From Xanthomonas indica (GTDB lineage: Bacteria > Pseudomonadota > Gammaproteobacteria > Xanthomonadales > Xanthomonadaceae), in the NCBI RefSeq assembly GCF_040529045.1, contig NZ_CP131914.1, positions 2,960,501-3,024,500 of the forward strand: a stretch of DNA of 64,000 nucleotides, given 5' to 3'. A model generated the notes under the pieces. That model was not told where the DNA came from. It saw only the letters and a list, made by a program, of their open reading frames with translations, and ran no database searches. Position 1 is the first letter of the stretch. Each line of letters begins with the position of its first letter. The position numbers were made by a program, and so were the translations under genes. Below are positions 55,462-62,775 of this stretch, one piece after another.

Positions 55462-56139
55462 TTAGCTGACGCGGAGAACGTTGGTCAGCGGCGTGGTGCC
55501 GAGCCCGGTCAGGTCGAGATAGATGCCGTCCGATCCGATGATGGCGCTCTCGACCGGCGCCTGGACGTACGTGGACAGGGACAACTGGTTGCCCTGGGCG
55601 TCGGTCTGCCCAGCGGTGATGCTGTAGCTGCCGGCCGGCATGCGCTTGCCGCTGGCATCGGTGCCGTCCCAGGCGAAATCGAGCTGGCCGGCCTTGTCGG
55701 CGGTCAGGCTGATCTTCTTGATCGGCTGGCCGTTGGCGTCACTGACGGTGACGTCGACCACGCCCGCGGCCTTGGCCGCGACCAGGCCGCCGGTGCTGCC
55801 CTCGGCGCCCAGCGGCAGCGTCGCCGACGGCACCAGCACCTTGTGGCCGATCAGGTTGGCGCCGCGCAGCACCTGGTCGGTGCTCATCGACGCGGACAGC
55901 GCGGTCACGGTCTTGTTGAGGTCGCCGATGCCCTGCACGGTGGACAGCTGCGCCATCTGCGCGACCATCTGGCTGTTGTCCATCGGCTTGAGCGGATCCT
56001 GGTGCTGCAGCTGCTCGGTCATCAGCTTCAGGAAGTCGGCCTGCTGCAGCGCCTTGCCACTGGTGGTGCTGGTGTTGCTCGAGGCGCTCAGGCCCAGGCT
56101 GGAATAGGTGGTGTCGGTGGAGCTGGTGACGCTGGTCAT
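55462..56139 (-). CDS. flgD: FlgD, hook cap protein
   Basis: A 225-residue hook scaffold protein. The conserved N-terminal segment is ADFLKLMTEQLQHQDPLKPM, then DNSQMVAQMAQLSTVQGIGD (about residues 33-75). The C-terminal FlgD Ig/tudor-like region includes VTVSDANGQPIKKISL and FAWDGTDASGKRMPAGSYSI. It is discarded when the hook is complete. It lies between flgC (41 bp) and flgE (30 bp). Confidence 0.96.
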   Translation of the reverse strand: MTSVTSSTDTTYSSLGLSASSNTSTTSGKALQQADFLKLMTEQLQHQDPLKPMDNSQMVAQMAQLSTVQGIGDLNKTVTALSASMSTDQVLRGANLIGHKVLVPSATLPLGAEGSTGGLVAAKAAGVVDVTVSDANGQPIKKISLTADKAGQLDFAWDGTDASGKRMPAGSYSITAGQTDAQGNQLSLSTYVQAPVESAIIGSDGIYLDLTGLGTTPLTNVLRVS

Positions 56140-56180
56140 GGAAGCGGTCCTGGGACGTGACGCGGCGGAGGGAGGGCGGA

Positions 56181-56588
56181 TCAGCGGCCCATGGTCAAGG
56201 TGGCCAGCGCCAGTTCCTTGGCGGTGTTGAGGACCTCCACGCCGGCCTGGTAATTGCGCGAGGCGGAGATCAGGTTGACCATCTGCGAGACCGGGTCCAC
56301 ATCGGGCGAATAGATGTAGCCGTCGGCGTCGGCGAGCGGATGGCCGGGTTCGTAGCGCTTGATCGGCGGTGCGTTGGTCGTGGCAATTTGCTTGACGTTG
56401 ACCGAGGTCAGGCTGCTGTCGTGCGGATTGCGCACCGCCTGGAAGATCGGCTCGATCGGCTTGTAGGCCGCCTCGGCCGAGCCGGCCACCGAATCGGCGT
56501 TGGACAGGTTGCTGGCGATGGTGCTCATGCGCACCGACTGCGCCTGCAGCGCGGAGCCGGCGACGTCGAAGATCGGCAGGTTGCTCAT
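56181..56588 (-). CDS. flgC: FlgC, proximal rod protein
   Basis: A 135-residue rod protein of usual length. The N-terminus FDVAGSALQAQSVRMSTIAS, NLSNADSVAGSAEAAYKP and the C-terminus DPVSQMVNLISASRNYQAGV, EVLNTAKELALATL are the FlgC signature. It starts 3 bp after flgB. Confidence 0.97.
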   Translation of the reverse strand: MSNLPIFDVAGSALQAQSVRMSTIASNLSNADSVAGSAEAAYKPIEPIFQAVRNPHDSSLTSVNVKQIATTNAPPIKRYEPGHPLADADGYIYSPDVDPVSQMVNLISASRNYQAGVEVLNTAKELALATLTMGR

Positions 56589-56591
56589 GGC

Positions 56592-56990
56592 TTATTGGCC
56601 CGTGATCGCGGTGAGCATGCTGCGCACCTTGGATTCGAGGAAGCTCAGCGAGGCGCGGTACTCCAGCGCGGCGCGGCCGTAGGCGGCGCGTTCGGCGTCC
56701 GGATCGACGGTGTTGCCGTCCAGGCTGGGCTGGCTGGCGACGCGGGTGACCTGGAACGGGTTCAGGCCATCGCCGCCGACCGCGATGTGGCGGCTGTCGT
56801 CGACCGCGAGCTGGGTCCCCTCGCGCTGTCCCTGCGCGGCACGCATCGCCGCGTCGAAATCCAGGTCCTGGGCCTTGTACCCGGGCGTGTCGACGTTGCT
56901 GAGGTTGCTGGCGATCAGCTTCATGCGCTGCTCGCGCAGCGGCAGGGCGTCGCCGTGGACGCCGAAGTAGGCTGTGATCGGATTGGACAT
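56592..56990 (-). CDS. flgB: FlgB, proximal rod protein
   Basis: A 132-residue rod protein. The N-terminal REQRMKLIASNLSNVDTPGY with KAQDLDFDAAM is canonical for FlgB, as is a C-terminal stretch of AALEYRASLSFLESKVRSML. It is the first gene of the flg operon, about 24 nt downstream of the predicted sigma-54 start. Confidence 0.97.
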   Translation of the reverse strand: MSNPITAYFGVHGDALPLREQRMKLIASNLSNVDTPGYKAQDLDFDAAMRAAQGQREGTQLAVDDSRHIAVGGDGLNPFQVTRVASQPSLDGNTVDPDAERAAYGRAALEYRASLSFLESKVRSMLTAITGQ

Positions 56991-57023
56991 GGCACGATCC
57001 CGCGGTTCGTTGCCGAAACCACA

Positions 57024-57039
57024 GGCAAGGCGCGTGCCA
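57024..57039 (-). promoter_or_regulatory. Sigma-54 promoter of the flgB operon
   Basis: On the minus strand TGGCACGCGCCTTGC has GG and GC 10 bases apart and the consensus TGGCAC..TTGC in full, the best match of the nine sites. Predicted start near 57014. Confidence 0.92.
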
Positions 57040-57145
57040 AAGTCGGGCGCAAGGCCCGTGAGATCAGGGGGTTGCCGCGGCAGGCGGGGAGCGCCCGCGC
57101 GTTATAAAAGGTCGGGCAGGCCGCGCGGCGGGCGCGGCGCCCGGG

Positions 57146-58105
57146 TCAGGCGGCTGCCTGCGCGGCCGCGGCCACGACCCGCAGCCGGGTCAGCACGTAC
57201 TCGGCCAGCTCGTTGGGGCTGTACTTGGCCACGAAGGCGTTGGCGCCCACGCGCTCGACCATCGCATTGTTGAACACGCCCGACAGCGAGGTGTGCAACA
57301 GCACGTACAGGCCGGACAGGCCGGCATGGCGGCGGATTTCCGTCGTCAGCGTGTAGCCGTCCATCGCCGGCATCTCGATGTCCGAGATCACCATGGCGTA
57401 GCGCTCGGCCGGATTCTCGCCCGCGGCGTGGATCTGCAAGAGATGGTCCAAGGCCTGGCGGCCGTCCGAGAGCAGGGTCGCGGCGACCCCGAGCTGGTCC
57501 AGCACGCTGCGGATCTGCTGCCGCGCCACGCGCGAGTCGTCGACCACCAGCACCTGCAACTGCGGGCCGGTGAGCGCCAGCGACGGGTCCAGGTTGGCCT
57601 CGACCCGGGTCTGGGCGATGTCGGCCAGCACGCTTTCCACGTCGATCACCTGGATCAGCTCGCCCTGGAAGCGAGTCACCGCGGTCAGGTAGCTGGATTC
57701 GGCACCCAGTTCCGGCGGCGGATGGATGTCCTCCACCGCGATGTTGACGATGCGCTCCACGCCGCTGACCAGGAAGCCCTGCACCGAGCGGTTGAACTCG
57801 GTCACCACCAGATAGCCTGGCGCGGTGTCCGCGTTCGGCTCGCGCTCCGGGTGGCCGATGGCCAGGCCCAGGTCGAGCACCGGCACCGAGCGCCCGCGCA
57901 CGTCGGCGACGCCGGAGAATTGCAGCGGCAGCCCCGGCACCTGGAACAGCTCCGGCCGGCGCAGCACTTCCTGCACCTTGAAGACGTTCACGCCAAAAAG
58001 CTGGCGACCACCCAGCCGGAACAGCAGCAGGGCAAGCCGGTTGTGCCCCGCCAAGCGGGTGCGCTGGTCGATTCGGTTGAGAAGGTCGTGACTCATGGCG
58101 TTCAT
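57146..58105 (-). CDS. cheV: CheV, CheW-receiver coupling protein
   Basis: A 319-residue chemotaxis adaptor. A CheW-like domain (residues about 22-165; GGRQLFGVNVFKVQEVLRRP, VLDLGLAIGHPE, GELIQVIDVESVLADI) is followed by a receiver domain (residues about 183-310) with Asp189-Asp190, phospho-acceptor Asp242 (MVISDIEMP) and Lys294 (FVAKYSPNE). It couples receptors to CheA and adapts through phosphorylation. The listed start is ATG 58105, but the -10 of a strong sigma-28 match overlaps that codon. If this is the only promoter, the true start is the fourth codon, ATG 58096 (MSHDLLNRID). It is divergent from flgA. Confidence 0.94.
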   Translation of the reverse strand: MNAMSHDLLNRIDQRTRLAGHNRLALLLFRLGGRQLFGVNVFKVQEVLRRPELFQVPGLPLQFSGVADVRGRSVPVLDLGLAIGHPEREPNADTAPGYLVVTEFNRSVQGFLVSGVERIVNIAVEDIHPPPELGAESSYLTAVTRFQGELIQVIDVESVLADIAQTRVEANLDPSLALTGPQLQVLVVDDSRVARQQIRSVLDQLGVAATLLSDGRQALDHLLQIHAAGENPAERYAMVISDIEMPAMDGYTLTTEIRRHAGLSGLYVLLHTSLSGVFNNAMVERVGANAFVAKYSPNELAEYVLTRLRVVAAAAQAAA

Positions 58106-58131
58106 ATCGGCGCTGTCGTGGCGGAACTTGA
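58104..58131 (-). promoter_or_regulatory. Sigma-28-type promoter of cheV
   Basis: On the minus strand TCAAGT, 14 bases, GCCGATAT. The final AT of the -10 is part of the first annotated ATG, so the predicted start (about 58096-58098) falls on or next to the fourth codon's ATG. Confidence 0.78.
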
Positions 58132-58161
58132 GGGCAGGGCGCAGATCGACCGTGCGGTTTC

Positions 58162-58177
58162 CGGCACGGTCTTTGCA
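58162..58177 (+). promoter_or_regulatory. Sigma-54 promoter of flgA
   Basis: Reads CGGCACGGTCTTTGCA on the plus strand: GG at 58163-58164, 10 bases, GC at 58175-58176. The predicted start near 58187 gives a 23-nt leader. It stands 31 bp from the divergent cheV promoter. Confidence 0.85.
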
Positions 58178-58209
58178 TCGTGTCGGCGACCTTTCCGAGA
58201 GAGACGGCG

Positions 58210-58854
58210 ATGCGCCCGATCCTATTGCTGGTCCTGCTGGCGGCCACGCCGGCCTGGGCCACGGACTTCCAGTCGGTGGACTCGATCCGTGCCGCGGCGC
58301 TGTCCCTGGCCGGCGCCGACGCCGATGCCGAGGCGACCCTGGACCCCTCGGTACGGGTGCCGCTGTGCCCGGTGCCGCTGCAGGCCCAGCCGACCGGTAC
58401 CACGACCGTGGAAGTGAGTTGCCCGCGCGATACCGGCTGGCGGCTGTTCGTGCCGGTCAAGGTGCGGCGCATGCAGCATGTCCTGGTGCTGGCGCGCGGC
58501 CTGTCCGCTGGAGAAACCATCGGCGCGGCCGATATCGTCCCCGAGAAGCGCGACGCGGCGCGCATCGTCGGCGCCGCGATGACCGAGCCGGAGGCGGCGA
58601 TCGGCAAGGTGGTACGGCGGACCCTGCCGGCCGGCACCTTGTTGTCCGCCACCGACCTGGTCGCGCCGCGGCTGGTCCGGCGCGGCGACAATGTGGCGCT
58701 GGTGGCCCGCAGCGGCGGCCTGGAAGTGCGCATGTCCGGGCGCGCACTGGGCGATGCGGGCGAAAACGAGCGGGTAACCGTCGAAAACCTGTCGTCCAAA
58801 CGCATCGTTCAGGGAACTGTGTCACAAAACGGCGACGTTTTAGTGACGCGATGA
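58210..58854 (+). CDS. flgA: FlgA, P-ring assembly chaperone
   Basis: A 214-residue periplasmic protein with a signal peptide (ILLLVLLAATPAWA-TDF) and the SAF domain in the C-terminal part (HVLVLARGLSAGETIGAADI, RTLPAGTLLSATDLVAPRLV, GDNVALVARSGGLEVRMSGR). It helps FlgI polymerise. ATG 58210 (MRPILLL) is chosen, because the frame's first ATG at 58180 lies next to the promoter -12. The family size is 219 in E. coli. flgM follows after 66 bp with its own promoter. Confidence 0.95.
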   Translation: MRPILLLVLLAATPAWATDFQSVDSIRAAALSLAGADADAEATLDPSVRVPLCPVPLQAQPTGTTTVEVSCPRDTGWRLFVPVKVRRMQHVLVLARGLSAGETIGAADIVPEKRDAARIVGAAMTEPEAAIGKVVRRTLPAGTLLSATDLVAPRLVRRGDNVALVARSGGLEVRMSGRALGDAGENERVTVENLSSKRIVQGTVSQNGDVLVTR

Positions 58855-58863
58855 GATCCCGGC

Positions 58864-58890
58864 TAAAGTTCTCCGACGCTGTGCCGTTAT
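58864..58890 (+). promoter_or_regulatory. Sigma-28 promoter of flgM-flgN
   Basis: TAAA at 58864-58867, exactly 15 bases, then GCCGTTAT at 58883-58890. The start near 58897 gives a 24-nt leader to the flgM ATG at 58921. Together with read-through from flgA this gives flgM both middle and late expression. Confidence 0.87.
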
Positions 58891-58920
58891 TTACACCGAA
58901 CCCGTAACAGGATGTCCGTC

Positions 58921-59238
58921 ATGAGCCAGAAAATTGAAGGGAGCTTGCCGAGCCCGGCCACCCTTCGCACGTCGTCCGTCTCGACCAAGGCCGCCTCCGG
59001 CGCGTCCGAGGAAGGCAAGGACCGTGCGGTCGGTGCGGCCGCTGCAACCGACAGCCTGCGCCTGACCGGCGAGGCCTCCGGTCTGCAGACCCTGCAACGC
59101 CAACTGTCGGCCGCTCCGGCGGTGGACAGCAGCCGCGTCGATGCGGTGCGCTCGGCGCTGCAGAACGGCAGCTACAAGATCAACCCCGACGCGATCGCCA
59201 GCCGCATGATCGACATGGATCGGCAACTCGGCGCATGA
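58921..59238 (+). CDS. flgM: FlgM, anti-sigma-28 factor
   Basis: A 105-residue protein, export substrate and inhibitor of FliA. The C-terminal FliA-binding part is recognisable: SSRVDAVRSALQNGSYKINP followed by DAIASRMIDMD. The N-terminal half is Ser/Ala-rich and presumably unfolded. I chose ATG 58921 since AGGA at 58909-58912 sits 8 nt upstream; an ATG at 58912 overlaps that ribosome binding site. It overlaps flgN by 4 bp. Confidence 0.93.
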   Translation: MSQKIEGSLPSPATLRTSSVSTKAASGASEEGKDRAVGAAAATDSLRLTGEASGLQTLQRQLSAAPAVDSSRVDAVRSALQNGSYKINPDAIASRMIDMDRQLGA

Positions 59239-59579
59239 ACACGTCCGTGACCAACCCCCTGCAGCAGCTCAGCGACGCGCTCGCCGGCGAGCGCCAGGCG
59301 TTGTTGGATCACAACGTGGAAGGCCTCATGCAGGCGACCAGCGCCAAGCTGGCGGCCCTGCGCGCACTGGAGGCCGACGTGCCCGCCGGCGCCGAGGCCG
59401 AACTGCGCCTGCGCGAACTCGCCGACGCCAACCGCGCCAACGGCGCGCTGCTGTCGCGGCGCCGGCGCGAGGTCAACTGGGCGCTGCGCCACCTCGGCCG
59501 CAGCGAGAGCGCGTCGTCCTACGACGCCAACGGCGAGTCAAGCACGCCGCTCTCCCAGCGTCCGCTGGCGGTCGCGTAA
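59235..59579 (+). CDS. flgN: FlgN, FlgK/FlgL export chaperone
   Basis: A 114-residue helical protein. LQQLSDALAGERQALLDHNV with EGLMQATSAKLAALRALEAD follows the FlgN pattern of hydrophobic heptads. It escorts FlgK and FlgL. Sequence similarity in this family is weak, but the ATGA overlap with flgM is the standard arrangement. It ends 84 bp before a histidine kinase. Confidence 0.88.
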   Translation: MNTSVTNPLQQLSDALAGERQALLDHNVEGLMQATSAKLAALRALEADVPAGAEAELRLRELADANRANGALLSRRRREVNWALRHLGRSESASSYDANGESSTPLSQRPLAVA

Positions 59580-59663
59580 GCCGCAGCGCGTCCCACGGCG
59601 GGGCGCGCATCCGCCGGCGACAACGGCGTATATTGGGCATCCATCGATCGCCCGCGGCCTGTC

Positions 59664-60884
59664 GTGAATTTCGCCGAAATCAATCCCACCGAACCGCTTG
59701 TCCTGCCTGCGCGCGAGCAACTGCGCGCCCTGAGCGAACTGTTGTACGAAGGCGTGGTGCTGTTCCGCGCCGACGGCCAGCTGCTGCTGGCCAACAGCGC
59801 GGCGCGCCGCCATCTTTCCGGCGCCGACGCCGGCGGCCTGGCCGCGCACCTGGCGCAGTGGCTGCCCAGCGATGCGTTGTCGCAGGCACGCAGCAGCGGC
59901 CGCTGGAGCGGCAGCCTCCCGACCGAGCAGCACGTGGTGCTGGCGCATCTGTACTTCCATGCCGACGCGGGCGGCGGCCATTACCTGATGCTGATCCAGG
60001 GCATCGAAGGCCAGCAGGACTACGAACAGGAGCTGCAGCAGCGCCACGCCGAACTGCGCCAGGCCTACCTGCGCCTCAACGGCGCCCAGGAAAAACTGCT
60101 GCAGTCGGAGAAGATGGCCTCGATCGGCCAGCTCGCCGCCGGCGTCGCCCACGAGATCAACAACCCGATCGGCTACGTCCACTCCAACCTGGGCAGCCTG
60201 CAGGAATACCTGCGCAGCCTGTTCACCCTGATCGAGGCCTACGAGCGCGCCCTGCGCGCGCCCGACCCGAAGGCGCTGATCCCGGAGATCGACGACATCC
60301 GCAACCGCTTCGATATCGACTTCATCAGCCGCGACCTGCCGCAACTGATGGCCGAGTCGCGCGAAGGCATCGAGCGGGTCACCCGCATCGTCCGCGACCT
60401 CAAGGACTTCTCGTATTCCGGCCGCGAAGAGTCGTGGAAGCTGGTGGACCTGCACTCGGGCCTGGAATCCACGATCAACATCATCTGGAACGAGCTCAAG
60501 TACAAGGTCACCCTGGAGCGCCACTACGGCAACCTGCCGCTGGTGGAGTGCCTGCCGTCCGAGCTCAACCAGGTGTACATGAACCTGCTGCTCAACGCCG
60601 GCCAGGCGATCGGCGAGCGCGGCACCATCGTGGTCAGCACCGGCCAGGACGGCGAAGAGGTGTGGATCGAGTTCAAGGACTCCGGCGCCGGCATTCCGGC
60701 GGACCTGCTGCAGCGCATCTTCGACCCGTTTTTCACCACCAAGCCGGTCGGCAGCGGCACCGGCCTGGGCCTGTCGATTTCCTACGGCATCATCAACAAG
60801 CACCACGGCCGCATCGACGTCAGCAGCACCGTCGGCGAAGGCTCCACGTTCCGGATCGTGATTCCGGTGAGGCAGCCGAAGTAG
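59664..60884 (+). CDS. Cytoplasmic PAS-containing sensor histidine kinase
   Basis: A 406-residue kinase without membrane segments. A PAS-like domain (residues about 15-115: LSELLYEGVVLFRADGQLLL) is followed by a coiled coil, then the H-box KMASIGQLAAGVAHEINNPI with His163, and an HATPase domain (VYMNLLLNAGQAI, DSGAGIPADLLQRIFDPFFT, GTGLGLSISYGII). GTG at 59664 is the start. There is no adjacent regulator in the same direction; the convergent GGDEF-EAL-receiver protein on the other side of a bidirectional terminator has a receiver of the type often served by such HEINNP kinases. Confidence 0.88.
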   Translation: MNFAEINPTEPLVLPAREQLRALSELLYEGVVLFRADGQLLLANSAARRHLSGADAGGLAAHLAQWLPSDALSQARSSGRWSGSLPTEQHVVLAHLYFHADAGGGHYLMLIQGIEGQQDYEQELQQRHAELRQAYLRLNGAQEKLLQSEKMASIGQLAAGVAHEINNPIGYVHSNLGSLQEYLRSLFTLIEAYERALRAPDPKALIPEIDDIRNRFDIDFISRDLPQLMAESREGIERVTRIVRDLKDFSYSGREESWKLVDLHSGLESTINIIWNELKYKVTLERHYGNLPLVECLPSELNQVYMNLLLNAGQAIGERGTIVVSTGQDGEEVWIEFKDSGAGIPADLLQRIFDPFFTTKPVGSGTGLGLSISYGIINKHHGRIDVSSTVGEGSTFRIVIPVRQPK

Positions 60885-61042
60885 CCGGGAATGGGGAATC
60901 GGGAATGGGGAATCGGAAAAGCGGGCAGCACGGCCGCTGTTCGATTTCCGCGTACCCGATGTCGCCTCAATGATTTGATATGAAAAACGAAAAGCCGCGA
61001 TGCGGCTTTTCCCATTCCCGATTCCCCATTCCCCGATCCCGG
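60885..61042. repeat. Inverted GGAATCGGGAAT-type intergenic repeat, copy 3
   Basis: Left arm 60885-60916 (units GGGAATGGGGAATC repeated) begins directly after the kinase stop codon. Right arm about 61010-61042 (CCCATTCCCGATTCCCCATT and more) ends 4 bp before the facing gene's stop. Between them is a bidirectional terminator. Confidence 0.78.
60990..61010. terminator. Bidirectional terminator between convergent genes
   Basis: AAAAGCCGC at 60990-60998 and its exact complement at 61002-61010 flank GAT; the hairpin has an A-run before and a T-run after it, so it serves both the kinase on the plus strand and the EAL-receiver gene on the minus strand. Confidence 0.88.
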
Positions 61043-61046
61043 CTTC

Positions 61047-62771
61047 TCAGGGCCCCGCATCCCTGCGCTGTTCGTCGTGCGTGCGGAATGCCTGGCGGAT
61101 GTGTTCGCGGAGTTCGTCGTCGTTCCAGGGCTTGGTCAGGAAGCGGTAGATCGCGCCGCGGTTGATCGCGTCGGTGACGGTGGCCAGGTCGGTGTAGCCG
61201 GACAGGACCAGGCGGATGGTGTCGGGGTAGAGCATCTTCACACGGCCCAGGAACTCGGTGCCGCTCATGTCGGACATGCGCTGGTCGGACAGGATCACCT
61301 GCACGTCGTTGGTGGCGAGCAGGTCGAAGGCGTCGCGGACGTTGCCGGCGGCGAGGATGCGGTAGCCGTCGCGGCGGAACAGGCGCACCAGCGAGCGCAG
61401 CACGTTCTCCTCGTCGTCGAGCAGCAGCAGGGTGCGGTCCGGGCGCGTCTCGGTGAACGATTCCGGGCGCAGGTAACGCCGGCGCAGGGCCATGCCGGCG
61501 GCTTCGGCCGACATCGGTTCGCCGAACAGGTAGCCCTGGAAGATGTCGCAGTCGTTGCGGCGCAGGAAGCCCAGTTGCGCCTGCGATTCGACGCCGTTGG
61601 CGATCACCACCATGCCCAGCTGGTGGCCCATGGCGATGATCGCGCGGGCGATCGCCGCCTCGCGGTTGCCGGCCGGCGCGCTCTTGATGAAGCTGCGGTC
61701 GATCTTGAGCTTGTCCACCGGGTAGCGCACCAGCGCGCTGAGGCTGGAATCGCCGGTGCCGAAGTTGTCCAGGCTCAGGCTGATGCCTTCGCGGCACAGG
61801 TTGGCCAGGGTCTCGTGGACGAAGTTGACGTTGTTGGTCAGCGCGCTCTCGTTGATCTCCAGCACCACCATCTGCGGCGGCACCCCGGCCACCTGCAGCG
61901 CCGACATCACTTCGTTGAAGAAGGTCGGGCGCAGCAGCTGCAGGGTGGAGACGTTGACCGCGATGGTGAAGTCGTCGAAGCCCTGGTCGCGCCATAGCCG
62001 CGCCTGGCGCAGCGCGCCTTCCATCACCCAGGTGCCGATCTGCACGATCACGCCCAGCCGCTCGGCGGTGCGCATGAAGCGCTCCGGCACCAGGATGCCC
62101 AGGGTCGGCGACTGCCAGCGCAGCAGCGATTCCATGCCGACCACGCGGCCGTCGCGGGCGCTGACCATCGGCTGGTAGCGCAGGCGCAGTTCGCCGTTGG
62201 GAATGGCGTCGACGATCTGCCGCGAGATGATGCTCTCGCTGTGCGCGCTCGGCGGGCCGTCGGCGGCGTACAGGCGCACCAGGTTGCCGCCTTCGCGCGC
62301 GGCCTGGTAGACCGCGTCCTCGGCGAAGTCGAGCAGGGTCGACAGCCGCGTGGAATGCTCCGGGCACAGGCTCACGCCGATCTTGCCGGTCATGAACAGG
62401 GTGTACGGCAGCACCGACAGCGGCAGCTCGATCTGTTGCCGGATCTCCTCGGCGAAGGCTTCCGGTGGCGGCACGTCGGCGGTGCGCGGCACCGCCATCA
62501 CCAGTTCGTCGCTGCCGTGGCGCCACAGCAGGCCGCGGCCGCGCAGGTGCGCCTGCAGCCGGTGCGCGAGCAGCGCCAGCGCCTGGTCGCCGACCTCCGG
62601 ACTCATGTTCTCGTTGATCGAGGCGAAGTGGTCGATGTCGATGTGCAGCAGCATCACTCCCGGCCCGCCGGCCAAGGCCTCGGCGATCATGCCGGTCAGG
62701 GCGGGGTGACCCGCACCCAGGCGCGACGGCAGTTCGTCGTCCACGGGTACGGCGCTGGCGGGATTCCACAT
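61047..62771 (-). CDS. Degenerate GGDEF-EAL protein with C-terminal receiver
   Basis: A 574-residue cytoplasmic protein. The GGDEF domain (residues about 25-170) has HGSDEL (85-90) in place of GGDEF, so is not a cyclase. The EAL domain (about 180-435) reads ESL (Glu214), keeps LEINES and KLKIDRS (Lys356, Asp358), but has Asp335-Asn336 instead of the DD pair, Asp341 for Tyr in GTGYSS, and Asn392 in VIANGVE instead of AEGVE. It is thus probably a c-di-GMP or protein binding module rather than a phosphodiesterase. The receiver (about 445-565) is intact: Asp452-Asp453, Asp496, Lys547 in FLTKPWNDDEL. It follows a kinase gene by 4 bp. Confidence 0.9.
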   Translation of the reverse strand: MWNPASAVPVDDELPSRLGAGHPALTGMIAEALAGGPGVMLLHIDIDHFASINENMSPEVGDQALALLAHRLQAHLRGRGLLWRHGSDELVMAVPRTADVPPPEAFAEEIRQQIELPLSVLPYTLFMTGKIGVSLCPEHSTRLSTLLDFAEDAVYQAAREGGNLVRLYAADGPPSAHSESIISRQIVDAIPNGELRLRYQPMVSARDGRVVGMESLLRWQSPTLGILVPERFMRTAERLGVIVQIGTWVMEGALRQARLWRDQGFDDFTIAVNVSTLQLLRPTFFNEVMSALQVAGVPPQMVVLEINESALTNNVNFVHETLANLCREGISLSLDNFGTGDSSLSALVRYPVDKLKIDRSFIKSAPAGNREAAIARAIIAMGHQLGMVVIANGVESQAQLGFLRRNDCDIFQGYLFGEPMSAEAAGMALRRRYLRPESFTETRPDRTLLLLDDEENVLRSLVRLFRRDGYRILAAGNVRDAFDLLATNDVQVILSDQRMSDMSGTEFLGRVKMLYPDTIRLVLSGYTDLATVTDAINRGAIYRFLTKPWNDDELREHIRQAFRTHDEQRRDAGP

Positions 62772-62775
62772 CGGC

